Origin: Homalodisca vitripennis
Taxonomy: Eukaryota; Arthropoda; Insecta; Hemiptera; Cicadellidae
Length of the DNA stretch: 64,000 bases
Reading direction: 5' to 3'
NCBI RefSeq assembly: GCF_021130785.1
Contig: NC_060210.1
Location: forward strand, 183,860,001 to 183,924,000
Positions 51,331 through 63,639 of the stretch are shown in pieces; the stretch's first letter is position 1, and each line of letters begins with the position of its first letter. The notes under the pieces were generated by a model. The model saw only the letters and a program-made list of their open reading frames with translations. It did not search any database and was not told where the DNA came from. Made by a program: the position numbers and the translations under genes.

Positions 51331-52551
51331 TAGCTAAATAATACTGTAAAAGAAAAAAAATATAAATCAGTGGAAATCGAATGTTAAAAATTGGTGCCAT
51401 AATCTAATTTCAGCACATTCTTGCGTTAACAAACGCCCTCCTATTTTGAAAAATATTTAGTTAGGACTTTTTTAGAATTAACGAGATTTGTTTTCCATGA
51501 AATGCATCAATATTACACCAATTATATCTCATTTAATTCTGCTTAAGGTTCTCACCCATACACTCATGACTCTATCAGTATAAATCTAATAAGAATATCC
51601 AACAGATTTTTTTTAACTAACCTAAATCTGTGTAAACACTTCTAGAGTTGTCGCAAAATAAGGGGTCATGCTCGCTTATGTATTGACGGATATCGTTGAA
51701 AAAAGTACCGTTGGAATTGCAAAGAAATTGTTCAAATAGCTCGTGTCTAGTAATTTTTATAACCATAGTAGTTTTTGTTATCTGACTTTTCAATTTTTAA
51801 TAGTCACCATTTTGTTAATATTATAAGAACTTAACACAATTATTTATTTTTATTTTGCTCTTACCAATTCAGATATATATGCCAAATTTGATTCTTTAGC
51901 TTAACCATTTTTAAAGATAATAAATTTCGTATACTACAAAATGGTGGCTAGCGGCTAAACAAGACTATTCTCGACATTTCTTCAATGGTGAATACTATCA
52001 CCCACATAAGTTTTCACGCCCTTTTATGAACGCTCGGTACATTTATATTAAAAAGTACTTATTACCTATTCACATTGCTTTAAATATAATTATTCTAGTG
52101 TAAAAAAATAGGACGCTAAAACTTTCCTTATTTTTGAAAATCAGTCTACGTAGATATTTTTATCGCAGATGAGTTTTCTTGATGTCGGTAGCATCCGAGA
52201 CAGTGATTTCATATCCTGTTATATTTTTGGATTTAGCTCAGAATGTAAATAAATTTTTACTGATCCTGTCAATATGTAGATTTTTAATTATTTTAAATTC
52301 CTTCCAAAATATAAAGTTTACATATCAATCACAGGTACAGATTACTTAACTATCTCCACTAGTTGTTGGAATTAATCTTTCTACTACAATTCGGAATTAG
52401 CAAAATACAGCAAACAATGAAGTATTTAACTGAAGTGAGATTTACAAAATAAAATCCAATATTTAAAACACACCGTTACCAAGTGTAGTTAACGTTTATA
52501 TATAAAACTATTAACAGGATTATAATAAAATAAAATAATAAACACGAAACA
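51331..52551. other. A+T-rich stretch, no gene seen
   Basis: Nothing is supported before the coding-like frame at 52552. Confidence 0.5.
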
Positions 52552-52695
52552 ATGTACTTTACTAGAAGACTCAACACGCCTATGTCACAGCAGGGTGCTG
52601 GACTGACAGCTCTCGGAGGAGTTGTCGCATCGAAATGCGACGTACAAACCTGCCACAATCGGCAGCGAGGAAAACAGCTGCGTCTGTTTCCATAG
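52552..52695 (+). CDS. Small ORF with strong coding character, 47 codons
   Basis: The ATG in AACAATGTA opens MYFTRRLNTPMSQQGAGLTA, then LGGVVASKCDVQTCHNRQRG and KQLRLFP before TAG. The segment is about half G+C in a region otherwise near one-third. Cysteines at residues 34 and 39 flank a hydrophilic stretch. A DNA hairpin TCGCAT-CGAA-ATGCGA lies inside at about 52625-52640. The minus strand is also open over part of this region. It could be a small protein, an exon or a mobile-element fragment. It is not recognised. Confidence 0.27.
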   Translation: MYFTRRLNTPMSQQGAGLTALGGVVASKCDVQTCHNRQRGKQLRLFP

Positions 52696-53369
52696 TTTGA
52701 GTCAGTACCGACAATCCCTGATTCGCCAGCTAGGAAATCTTACCTTAAAACACACCAGATACAGCTGTTTCAAGTTTCCATATGTAGAGCACATACTTTT
52801 TTCTTGTTGTGTTTATGTAATCAGTAAAATGTTTTAATATTTATATGATCAATAGAAATAAGTTTTGGATACTAAAATTTAAATATTTAGTTATATTAGT
52901 AATTTGTGTAACAAAGACGTGCAGATAAGGGTTGCTAGTCTAGAGGTAATCTTTCTAAATATACAATATAGAATAAATTACCAACACATATTGACATATT
53001 TCTAACCAACTTATACTTTTGGAAACAGTGACCTCGACTTGGTAGTGCTATCTGCTGTAAATAGCCTACATAATAATAAATTAGGCTTTTAATGATTAAT
53101 TTACATTGAAAGAGTTTTCAAGAACTTACAGTTGACAACAAAGGGATTTGGAGGCTCATTAACTCAATTGCTCTCTACTTAAAAACGTTATACTTTAAAT
53201 CATTACTGTACAACACTTCCAAAAGTTTCTGGATAAATGACATGTACCAACAATGACAGCAAGTCATTTATAATCAAACCACATTTAGAGCTAATGAATC
53301 ATCAATGAGGCTGCAATGACAGATGGCTTCACTTCAATGGAGTATAGTTTTGTGTGTATTAACAGTCTC
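52696..53369. other. Spacer, no gene seen
   Basis: A plus-strand frame at 52622-52837 overlaps the previous feature out of frame and is not favoured. The rest is A+T-rich. Confidence 0.4.
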
Positions 53370-53450
53370 GCATAAATCCACATTCAGTTATGCATTTTCC
53401 TCTCAAATGGGACTGTTACGGCTCTTCAGTGTTTGTTTGATATAAAACGT
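53370..53450 (+). repeat. Family E repeat, copy 2
   Basis: CATAAATCCACATTC, CTCTCAAATGGGACTG, CGGCTCTTCAGTG and TTTGTTTGATATA match 11047-11132 in order and orientation. Confidence 0.6.
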
Positions 53451-55034
53451 ATAGGCTAACAACCACAGCATTATGATGACATGCCAACCCCCCCACTATG
53501 TAACACAATCCCTATTTCTAAAGACTGTGTGGTATTTGAAATTGATTAAACACTCACTTTTATAATAAAACAGGCGTACGTCGACAACCTATTGTATTAT
53601 ATTAAATACTTGTTTGTTGTTTTTAACATTATTAATTATTATTTTCAATTTATGTTCAATCATGTGTTTTTCTGCTTCTATTACTCGTAAATAAGAATGA
53701 TAAAATATTTTTTGCCCCTTAATCATTTGTATTCTTAGACAATAACCGTAGTAATACATTTATAACGTAATTTTAACTAGAAGAAAAACAATTGCATAAA
53801 CTATTATTTTTTTCCTGCTATAAAAATTATTAAACGTAATTATATGTAGTATTAACTATATGTTCACTGAACACGTGGTTCAACATCATGAAATTGTGGT
53901 TTGAGACCGTACACTGAAACACTTGCCTAAAATTTCAACCCTAACTTAGAAAAGCAGATAAACTACAGTGAATCTTCCAAAAATTGCAGCTCAAGCGATT
54001 AATGGAAAGTCTAATCATTCAAGATTTCGAGTTATACACACTTTATCACATATACGGATAATGTACCCAGTAAAAAATTCGCAAAAAAACTATCCAAAAC
54101 ACTTTTAAATAAAAATGTTCAAAAAGGCCAAGTTTGGCTACAAAATAATAAATAAATACATCATTAATGCACGCTTTGTTGTCTTATAAATCTACTACTT
54201 GCCACAATAGTTTATATTCTGTCTGCATTTGGTGCATAGGGAATAAAACAAACATTGTTATTCTTGAATTAATTACTATGAGTTCAGTACAATAAAGCAA
54301 TTCAAGGCAGTTAATTTACTCTGTAACTAGTTTAAAAGAAACACCAAGACTAATGCTATTTTATATTCCTTCTGTCGCTGAAGTTCTAGTTAGTTCAAAA
54401 GCCAATTAGTTTAACTTTTGCAATGTCTGGGGACGTACAATATAACTTGGTAGGCTTACGCCTTACGATATCCTTTTAAAACGTTGTATTACAATGTATG
54501 GTAAAGTAATGTATTAGTCACAGAATTTGTTAAAAATTTTCTTGTGGGAAATCAAAATATTAAAACTTGTTTAAAACCACCATGACATATTATGACTATT
54601 ATTTTATTTTGCTCGTATTTTATTTGCAATATCGTGCATGTTTAGGTTTTCAATTGTACAAATCAGACTTTATAACAATCAGTATAGTGTGATTGGCTGT
54701 TGTCACATCAACGCAGTTGGCATGGCGTATCTACGTTCGACGTATTGATGAAATTGACAAAGAAATCTAAGGATTATCTTCAAGATTAAAAAACAGATGA
54801 TTTAATGAAAAGATTTGCATCATTATATACTTTGATATATTTATAAAACAAGTCTTTGGATTTTCCAGTATGTTTATTTTATTTATTCTAAGAACCACAT
54901 TAGTGACTAGGAATATATACTGTAGCCAACCAACTTGCGTAGCTAAAAAGAAGTTTCCATATAAAAAAAACTAGTTTTAATTCTGGTTATTAGTCTAATG
55001 TTAGCTTTTATTCTACAAAACGTTGGCAACGCAG
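53451..55034. other. A+T-rich stretch, no gene seen
   Basis: Near 54705-54760 GGCATGGCGTATCTACGTTC resembles GGTATGGCGTAGTTCTACGT near 18161, perhaps another shared fragment. No gene is visible. Confidence 0.4.
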
Positions 55035-55068
55035 AGTTTACACAATTTAGCAGACACCACATCCAGAG
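55035..55068 (+). CDS. Possible 34-bp microexon
   Basis: AACGCAG|AGTTTACACAA ... CCAGAG|GTAAAC encloses 11 open codons, SLHNLADTTSR, with one trailing base. The splice sites are acceptable, but the length makes identity impossible. Confidence 0.1.
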
Positions 55069-56713
55069 GTAAACATTTTTCAAGTCTTGGGAAATACAAT
55101 ACAACTTGATGGACACGTTAAAAGCGTTTAAAAATGATATTATTTAAAAACGTTTTATGGCAGTGACTTATTCGGCACTGCATTAGTCACAAGACGCTTT
55201 TACAAATTATATTGTGGTATATAACAGTACGTCTCTAATTTAAAATGAAGCTCATCTTTAGTTTCATGCTTTTGGTTCAGCATAAACTATTTTATGCAAT
55301 TTACAATTAACAATTATTATGTCATATGATGCACAGCTAAGATGATTTAATTAACGATTACTTCACTAATCTCAAATCTCAATCTAAATTGCCAGATGTA
55401 ACAAAAATCGCACCAATTCCTATCATCACGTGACGTAAAATGCCAATTAAGCTACAAGATGAGAGTAAACGTGATTACAGTCTTTTACATGTAATTAAAG
55501 CAAGGCATTACCTGTTTCAGCAATGAATAATGTACACACTCATGCGTGCCTTTGTTGTGCTAATTGTTTGATGAAGTGGTAATTGTGAGCGCTTTCCTTT
55601 TCAATTAACACACCTTTTGACTTATGATTTGATGTCACAACGATCGTCAAAATGTTTTCTGTTAATTGACTCTCTTAAAACACGGCCTTTGTTTATAATG
55701 TCGAGTTAAATAATATGCAGTACAAATAAAAACATACATGTTACGCCCTCTTAGTACATACAGTAAAAACCTAATTTTCGCATTTCAAAATTGGAAAGTA
55801 AACCGCGCGCGTTCTTCCTTTGTAATTTGAACCATCTGTAATTGGTTTAAGTCAGGTCAGAATGATAAATTTCAATAATTAACCGATATAAACCTATTAA
55901 ACAAACTTCGATATTCCACGAACCTTTTGGTTTTTTTCTTACGTGCCTCAATGTGAGTCCACTTAGAGGGATTTGTTTAGTTAAAGTTTACAGAACTTGT
56001 CTTTATGGATTAGCTGCTCAATTTTTCTACCTCCTCAAAAAGTGTTCATAGGGGAAGTCTTATATTTAAAACTTACAACCCTCTTTTTGTGATAAGAAAT
56101 TAAGATTGTCATAGAAAGAGAAGAATAGCTAAAAACTGTAAGCTTCAACGTATAATGTGCATGAGCACATTAAACGTTGGACATTACTTCATTAAACAAT
56201 AAAAGCAGTGGCCGACTAAAGTTATTGAAACTTATGTCACTCAATTGCTAGTGATTTAGAGATAATTAGTTAATGACTCTTAAAGCTTCTCTGAAGAGAC
56301 TTACTTACAATAGGGGGTTTTGGGCAAAGTTGGGATCGAAGAAGTTTGTGTATTTACTTATAGTTGCAGTTCTTTTGTAACCTAATCTTATTTTTGGATA
56401 TATTACTATAATTTGATCTTTATGTCTATGTACATCTTTCGAGGTTGTTATCAGCTGCCTAAAGATGTTCTTGTTAGCTTTTACTTCTTAACTTGACGTG
56501 TCTTTAAACTACACATCGGTTCATTCTCTAGTTTTCATTACAGGAAAATTTATGAGGATATTAAGAATAGTCACTGCAGCAGTGTTTAATCGAAAAAGGC
56601 AAGGCAGAGAATCACTTAGATTTTGAATTCTTTCTTCCATAGAATTAAACACATTTGTTTTCACGAATTACTTATTGGAGGCGTTATAGAGTTCATTATT
56701 TATACATTACTGG
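55069..56713. other. A+T-rich stretch, no gene seen
   Basis: No repeat core or exon candidate was found. Confidence 0.5.
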
Positions 56714-57146
56714 ATGCTTTATATCTTACTTGTTTTCCAAAAGAGGCTGCCTAAGACGTTGGCAGCAGCAGAATCCTATGATCGTTGGACTGCAACAATA
56801 ACTGTTGTTCGGCTCGATAGGAGATATGTGGTAGAGGAAAAGATTGATGTAATTGAAATTGGCACTAACTTGTATTGAGTAATAAAACTGAATTACAGTT
56901 ATGATTAGTTTGTATGCTTTGAGATAGCCAAATACCAAGATTAATATGTACTTAGCGATGCTGGCTCTGATTCAGGATTCGATAGTAAGGGCTAAAAAAT
57001 TGTTTCATCTTTGGGTTCGAACATTCGGCACAGTATCTGCTCTTCTCTGACCTAGCGCTTGTAGGAAATGTGGGGATGGTGATTATAACTTTTCTAAATC
57101 TATCATCTTGCGGATGATAATCGCGATTCATATCCACCCCTCTCAT
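56714..57146. CDS. Coding-like block, orientation unclear
   Basis: On the plus strand, an ATG at 56714 gives 54 codons: MLYILLVFQKRLPKTLAAAE, then SYDRWTATITVVRLDRRYVV, to TGA at 56878. A second ATG frame at 56946-57050 gives MYLAMLALIQDSIVRAKKLF and 14 more residues. On the minus strand, 56952-57146 is open and reads MRGVDMNRDYHPQDDRFRKV then IITIPTFPTSARSEKSRYCA. All are richer in G+C than the surroundings. A decayed element, or one or two exons, would explain this. No domain is recognised. Confidence 0.22.
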
Positions 57147-58159
57147 CTCATCTGTATAAGTGGATATGTATTCATGACAGTTTCTATGTAACCTAAGTTA
57201 TCTGAAGTTGGACTATCACAGCAAGCCGAAACTATTTCAAGATTCTATTTATTGAACTATATTTTGTCCTGTGCAAACCGAAAGTTTAACTTCGGTGGAC
57301 AGTCTATATAAGTTATCTATATTGTCGTTGCTCGGTGTGCTCTTTCTACGCTGGAAATTAAAGCAAAGTTCATAAGAAAAGAGTCATTGTCGTATTAAAG
57401 CAACGTTTTGAAAAGTACATGTTTGTTAAAGGTTATAATAATTTGGAAATTATCTTAACGAAAATAAATTTCTATGTCCTTGTTTTTATCGGCCATATGC
57501 ACATTTTTGTAGACAGTATATTATGTCACCAATGATACACTAGTACCGGCTTTTCTGATGTAGAAACAAGAGATATAGCTTGAAAGGTTTACTTCTGTAG
57601 GAACATTTATAAAAGCCTTTACTATTTAAGACAAGAATATGAATTTTTATTCTATTTGCTCTTTAAATTATTAGTTTGTTATCTTGCAAAATTCATTATG
57701 AACAAACAACGTAAATTCAACCAATTAAATTATGAGATAAATAATGTTGCTGATTCCCTAATATATCAATGGTCAGTGTAAAAAAATTACAAATATCTAA
57801 TTATATAATGACATAGTTATTGAGAATTTCTATACCCAAGAGTGTTATAAATAGTTTTGTAGTTAATAGTACAAGTGTTGTGAATAGTAAAGCTGGAAAG
57901 TATGCACACCATTTCAAATCTGTACGGAGAAGGTATGACAGAAAAGGCAATTTATACTAACTTCCAATATTGGACGTTAATAAGATGCGGTTTTCAGCCC
58001 GCTAACTTTTAGCCTATTACGGTACTTCCCTGTAATAAGGTCCTATTACTGAATATTCCTTGCATTCAGAACCATTCCATTTAACGAAGAGTTTTCATAA
58101 AATTTTCCTCAATTTACTGGTGAAGGTAAATTCTGTGAGATAAATTTAGTAACCTATTT
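57147..58159. other. A+T-rich stretch, no gene seen
   Basis: No supported feature. Confidence 0.5.
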
Positions 58160-58345
58160 ATTATACTAATAATATTGTAAATGCGAAAATGCTTTCGTTC
58201 GTTTGCTTTGCTTTCACGTATTCAACCGCTTGTTGTGAAATTTTACATGGCCTTTCCCAGGGTCCCTAGGTGGAAGATAGGACTATTCTTATTCCTTAAA
58301 TCCTTCCGAGCTACGCCCCACTTGCCTTTAAAGCAGCAAAAATCC
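58160..58345 (+). mobile_element. Widespread arthropod interspersed repeat (family F)
   Basis: It begins TATTATACTAATAATATTGT and AAATGCGAAA, has a TTCGTTCGTTTG run, then TTTCACG, CAACCG.TTGTTGTGAAATTT and GGCCTTTCCCAGGGTCCC, and ends near GAGCTACGCCCC. This succession is the pattern that I associate with a common non-coding arthropod repeat; the class is not assigned here. The 62-codon frame at 58181-58369 is inside it and is not a gene. Confidence 0.6.
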
Positions 58346-59397
58346 TATTTGGTCTCTAAAGTTGTGTAATGTAAATTCAGAGAGCCAGTTAAATATAGGC
58401 AGATGTTATATATAAATATTTCATAAAGAAAGCACAACTATATTTTTAATTATTTTAACCAATATGTTTAAATTGTTTAGATTTATAGAATAAAAGCATA
58501 AAATAGTAAGAAGATTCTTATTTCAACATCCTAAGCAAACCAGTTATTTATTCTGTGTCACAATGCGTCACTAAATGCAATTTTGTGACAAATCGTCGAG
58601 GTTAAATCGCATTTATTTCTCATCGATGAGATATACATAGTGATTAGGTATATAAATACTGATATAAATCCTAGACCGGACCGTGGATGGAATAGAATAT
58701 AATACAGCAACATGTATTGGAAAGCAAGAACTTTATGTAACGTGTATTATCTTTACATATGGGTGGTAACTGTCTTAATGTTAATTATTATTGAAATGTA
58801 TTTTAGTTATTATTGACGTTTATTTTAGTTTTTAATTTTCAATAACAATATCGCCATCGGTACAATTTAGATAAATGTATTGCTTTGAATTAAAACTATT
58901 TACAAAATTATTATGATTTCCAATTATTAAATACTGCACGGAAATAGTTGTAATTACATAGCCCTATATTTAGCAAAAAATTACCCGTCAAAAAATTAAA
59001 AGATCATTTGCCCTTGATTCCGACATAAAAAAGGTAAATTTATTTTCTGAGTATCATCTTGAATTCAACCAAGGGTGCGTTTTTATTTGCGAAGGTTAAT
59101 TGCCTACACCAGTCTTAAATTCTAAGTCCTTAAAAATCGACTTAATAATAACATTGTAATATATTCTATTCGGTGCGTAGAGTGAGCTATAAGGTATTTT
59201 TTATTCTGTATGTATCAATAAAATCTCACACTTCAGACATTATTGCTACTACTGAAATAAAGTTAATTTGAACATAATATGTATCATGTTCATCAATCAT
59301 ACTTATCATATTATGATAAACTATTAGTTAATACTTATCCTAGTTAAGATTTATTTACATCGACAATCATTCTAATGTGGATAAAACTGCATCGTAA
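58346..59397. other. A+T-rich stretch, no gene seen
   Basis: A 17-base palindrome TTATCATA-T-TATGATAA lies at 59303-59319. Otherwise the stretch is plain. Confidence 0.5.
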
Positions 59398-59536
59398 CAC
59401 CAGCTTTGGGTCAGTTGGCACCGGACCGGTCTAATATTGCGCCAAATGCTGCTGTCTGCCAAGTGCCAGAGGACTGTATTTCATCTATAGTTTGTATCCT
59501 TATTGCGGCACGTCCAGTGCCTTATTACAACTGGTG
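59398..59536 (+). CDS. Exon-like segment bounded by inverted repeat
   Basis: After CACCAG, the plus strand is open from 59404 to a donor-like CTG|GTGAAG at 59533: LGQLAPDRSNIAPNAAVCQV, then PEDCISSIVCILIAARPVPY. The segment is about half G+C. Its ends also form an inverted repeat (CACCAG...GGCACCGGAC with GTCCAGTGCC...CTGGTG), so it could instead be a short terminal-inverted-repeat element. The minus strand is partly open too. The two readings cannot be separated from sequence alone. Confidence 0.25.
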
Positions 59537-60978
59537 AAGTGACAATACAAAATGAAATAATCTAAATTTATTCAATTGGTAAAATAAACAGTTTGAAGTC
59601 TTAGTAGTCTAGTCCGTTTAAATGTAATCCTGAGTCTTATAGATCGTTAAATAAAAGAATAATGATTTAATTTGTTATCGTAGTGTTTGTAATGAAGTGA
59701 TTAAATTCATGAAAGTATTATTTTTAGCTTTCCGATAATTCCAATAAAATATTTAACTAAAATGGTTACAGTAAATATAAGTAAAAAATAACGATGAAAT
59801 AGTGTTTATTTTATTCTTATCTTGTAATTACAAATTGATTCCTTACGCTAGTTCAACCTTTTTGATACTAATATGGCCAACTGTTCTTTACAATTAAATT
59901 CCTTTTTCAGGGAATCTCTCTTTAAAAATGTAAAAAATATTTAATTTCGAATATCATATGTTTTATAACCTACGAAAGATTTCATCATGTTGTGAAAGAT
60001 GGCATTTAATATTTATGAAGCGGTGTCATATTCAACATTATGTTATTCGTGTTTTGTTGTACATGAATTTATTATTTAATTGCGATCATCTAAACTTCCT
60101 TATAATTAAGCCGCTACATCATTTACTATTTTGCATTCAAACGATGTAACTCTGAAGGAATGTATCAGTAATCCCTACAACGTAGATGAGTTCACTTAAT
60201 CCCACAAGCGCTGTACTCTCACAAACTGGTGTTTAAACAGTGACGCTGGCCCGAGCTTTAAGAGATCTATTGCTTTAATAAACGAAGATTGTGGTTTACA
60301 GCTAATCGCTCTGTCTTGTATCACTCGTTTGTTAAGATGTAAAACCCTCTAATGAAGATGTACGGCCAAGTTTATTGGTAGATGTCGACATCAGTCTCTC
60401 GTCGGGCTTCCTTTCGCTGACCAGATTACTTTATATTATTCCAAATACATATCAGTGTCAGTTCAGTAAAAATATTTACTATGTCATGTTTTCTCAGGAA
60501 TATTCAAACCTCTTCTTCGTAGTCAAAGATTAAATTAAATCAATCAAGGCGAAAAAGGTTATGAAATCACAAGTTTTACGTACAATAACTTTTAAGGCAT
60601 TCTAAATAACTTTGGAAGATGATGATCGCAATTTCATTTAATATACTTATAATTTTCGAACAATAGTATAAAAAATGATCCATTATTATAGTGTAAATTT
60701 TCTAGAATAGGGATCAAAATTGAAAATCAGTTATTTGAAAAATATTTAAAACTAAATTCTTCAAGTTGCATATGCTTCTTGAATAGAATATAAAGTTACC
60801 ATGGTGTGTAGTGTTCGAGATTAACATTCCTTCTTGAAAGTATGAAAACTAGAATATACTTGAATATTCAGGGAGGTGTACAAAAATGTCCCTACATTAA
60901 ATATAAATTCTACAGTCTTTTTATTATAATTAATCACTGAATTCGATAGCTTATTGTATTACCTTGATTGATCATTTG
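59537..60978. other. A+T-rich stretch, no gene seen
   Basis: The short ATG frame at 59958-60149 is histidine- and leucine-rich without a motif and is not supported. Confidence 0.5.
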
Positions 60979-61190
60979 GAGAAGCAATGATAATACCTCT
61001 TCACTTAGATTATACTATATCTTGTAGTGTAAGTGTAATGTCGAAACGATGTAAAAAGATTATTTTGAGCTTCTTCATCACAGGCCTTTTTTGGTTCTCT
61101 TGAGAGGAACCTGATTCTAGATTCCAGAAGTCAATTCTGTGTCTGCGTCATATTTCAGACGCTGCTCTGAAAGGAAGGTGAACTGAAGCT
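60979..61190 (+). repeat. Family A repeat, copy 3
   Basis: GAGAAGCAATGATAATACCT, CTTCAC, TTATACTATATCTTGTAGTG, ATGTCGAAAC, GGTTCTCTTGAGAGGAACCT and GTGAACTGAA occur in order. This is the most complete copy and the reference for the family. GGTTCTCTTGAGAGGAACC within it is a near-palindrome. Confidence 0.65.
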
Positions 61191-61330
61191 AAATCCAACA
61201 TCATATAAAACAGTTTATATTATTCTTAGAAAAAATAAGTTTCTCTAGAGCAATCACAATTCTATTAACAATAACCATACCGTATACATAGTAGAAGTAC
61301 GCCATACCTCATGTCGTAACTGGCTTCTCA

Positions 61331-61411
61331 GAGGTTGCATGCAGCATTTAAAATCTATAAGTTACTTCAAAATCGAGATGGCATGCAGAAATATGGACAG
61401 ACAGACAGTCA
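61331..61411 (+). repeat. Family D core, forward orientation
   Basis: GAGGTTGCATGCAGCATTTA, AAATCTATAAGTTACTTC, AATCGAGATGGCATGCAG and GGACAGACAGACAGTC give the family D core in its clearest form. Confidence 0.6.
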
Positions 61412-62036
61412 TAAAAATAAAAGTTGATAGAAAAATAATGAATAATAGAACTCTTGTAAAAATGAAATTTCATACAAATTTTTAAGTCTAAATATAAATT
61501 ATTTCTTAATACATAATACATTTGTTCAAAAAAAAACTTTCAGCATTATTAATATGTAATGTATTTTATGTGTTGGGATAGTTAGGCTGCATGTGTTAAT
61601 GGGTCATATGTTTGAATCTATTACAAACTGATTGGGTGTATTAATTTCCTTAACTAAATAGATTTAGTCCTATATATTTTCATTCCCACCATGGTTACCC
61701 ATAACCACATATTTATTACACTTAATGAGACTTGCGATTGTAAAACATCAATGTTAAAATACATCAATATATACACACTAATTAAATTACAGCAGTCCTT
61801 ACATTGCAGTAGTAGAATCAAACTTACACTATTGTGTAATTTAGTATAATTACCATAACAGTAGCGAATGCGTAATTGAATTTCGGTACTTACGGCACAC
61901 AGGTTTATGATGAACATTGGTTTCAGTATTACAATTAAGTACTCAATAGTGCTATACTACTTGATTAAATATTCAAGAGGTTGTACCCTCTTTGAAATTG
62001 TGAATCAAAAATAAAGTATTTAATCTGCTTTGCCAG
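61412..62036. other. A+T-rich stretch, no gene seen
   Basis: The minus-strand frame at 61654-61917 has no motif and no splice support. Confidence 0.5.
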
Positions 62037-62072
62037 TGGAGGAAATATATTGCAGCATTGAATGGAGGTCTT
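62037..62072 (+). CDS. Candidate 36-bp microexon
   Basis: The acceptor TTAATCTGCTTTGCCAG and the donor GTAAGTCATG flank 36 bp. In phase 0 it reads WRKYIAALNGGL; a second frame (EEIYCSIEWRS) is also open. Both splice sites are good. The first reading loosely recalls the segment before membrane helix 1 of insect sugar transporters, but 12 residues cannot establish that. Confidence 0.2.
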
Positions 62073-63297
62073 GTAAGTCATGTATTTATTACTTATAAAT
62101 TGATATACGTATAACACGGCATTTTAATTTTTCAAGTTGTAAACAATGGTTAATTTTTTATTTATTGATTAGAAATATTATTTTGAGGAGAGACACCCTA
62201 AAGATCACTTAATTCCAAATAAATTATACTTAAAATGTTTTAAGTCTTCTTTGTTTATTTTTTTAAGTTTTAATTTTTTTCTAAGTAAATTTCCTTTTAG
62301 TTTTCATTTGTATTAGTATTACTTTTGGTGACTAATTATTTTTTTTCCCATTTAATAATGATTGGGTATGAAGATGATTGGAGATAATAACCTGACTTAT
62401 AGCGCCGCATATTACTACATCAGAGCAGTGGATATATTTTTGTTACCTTTATGTGGCTTATCCATTAGATCAATCCAATCTACCTTTACCTACTACGTAC
62501 TCTTAATCCACGCTATCTTATGAAAGCCTTTGAGAGAAACTTCACACTTAAACTTGAAAAAGATACTTCATCTTCCATGTTGAGTGTCGTCTTGACTATT
62601 AAGAAGAATCGAAAACTTTGTACTTCATCTTGTCTCTTTACTTCATGATAGATGGCACATTTTCTCCTGCAGCGACGTTATTAGCAATCAGAGCGCGCAC
62701 TGAAAAATATTCCTTGCTATTCCATAACTAAACGTATTTATTTCAAAGCCAAAACTACATGCTTATTACCAATATGGATAATTGCAGTTTTTTAAATTCA
62801 ACTAAATCTTTTTATCTACGTTAATGTTAGTATTTTACAATTAAAGGTTTCAGAGTTTTTAAATTATTGTATAAAGCTCATTAATACAAATATTCAATTA
62901 CACTACATTATAAAATATTGCACTTTCTTTTTTAGATAAATAAATAACTAATCATTTTCCAACAATTCATTTCGAAATAAGTATATTATACCAAAACATT
63001 TTTACCCGCTTAAGTCGAACATCACAACAAACATGTGGGCCAGCTATCACTACATAGGCATGAAAAAATCACAAAATTAATAACATTAATCAAAGAATGA
63101 AGGTCACGATTAATCTGCTCTAAAAAACTAACCACTGATAACTAAACAAGAGCCTATAGTCACGGTAGAATCAATGGCGGCTAATCAGGGAATGGGGATG
63201 GGCTTTTTGTGGGTTTAATCCCCATGAACTTCTATAAACCCATGGATGAAGCAAATTTATTTATTTTATTATTATTTTTGTATTTAGTGAGTTATTA
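62073..63297. other. A+T-rich stretch, no gene seen
   Basis: No supported feature. Confidence 0.5.
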
Positions 63298-63639
63298 GTG
63301 GTTGCTTATTTACCTCAGAAATATTTCTTTCTGTATTTTATAGTATACATTCTAATAACTGTGTCCTTCTTACTGATTGCGTGTCTAGAAATATTGTTCA
63401 TGGAGTTGATACACACATTGCTGACTTATTTGTGTAACAACGCTTTAGTAAAATGTGTTTATTTTAACGTGAAATGTAGTTGTGTTAAGTTGGTTATCAA
63501 CTTCAAGAAGAGGTCTGATTGCAGGATCTTAAAACGAGTGTTACTGAATTTATGTTTTTCTCAACGATCAAACATTTTCGCAAAATTCTTGTTGCATTCT
63601 GCAATAATCTTTATGCATTCTGCGTTAGATTATGTATAA
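63298..63639 (+). CDS. Open frame of 113 codons, GTG-initiated
   Basis: A strongly hydrophobic N-terminal half (FFLYFIVYILITVSFLLIAC, then EILFMELIHTLLTYL) could be one or two membrane segments, followed by a cysteine- and lysine-rich part (VKCSCVKLVINFKKRSDC). There is no ATG at the start and no clear splice site. Hydrophobic residues are what A+T-rich frames give by default. It could be an exon of a membrane protein, but chance is a fair explanation. Confidence 0.15.
   Translation: MVAYLPQKYFFLYFIVYILITVSFLLIACLEILFMELIHTLLTYLCNNALVKCVYFNVKCSCVKLVINFKKRSDCRILKRVLLNLCFSQRSNIFAKFLLHSAIIFMHSALDYV

Noticed and set aside
57010..57025. GGGTTCGAAC as a tRNA T-loop
   Set aside because: The flanks do not form a T stem or acceptor stem, and there is no A-box at the right distance.
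58181..58369. 62-codon protein at family F
   Set aside because: The frame lies entirely in a recognised non-coding interspersed repeat.
62037..63639. Sugar-transporter gene joining the 36-bp segment and the 113-codon frame
   Set aside because: The resemblance rests on about 12 residues, and the downstream frame lacks transporter motifs.
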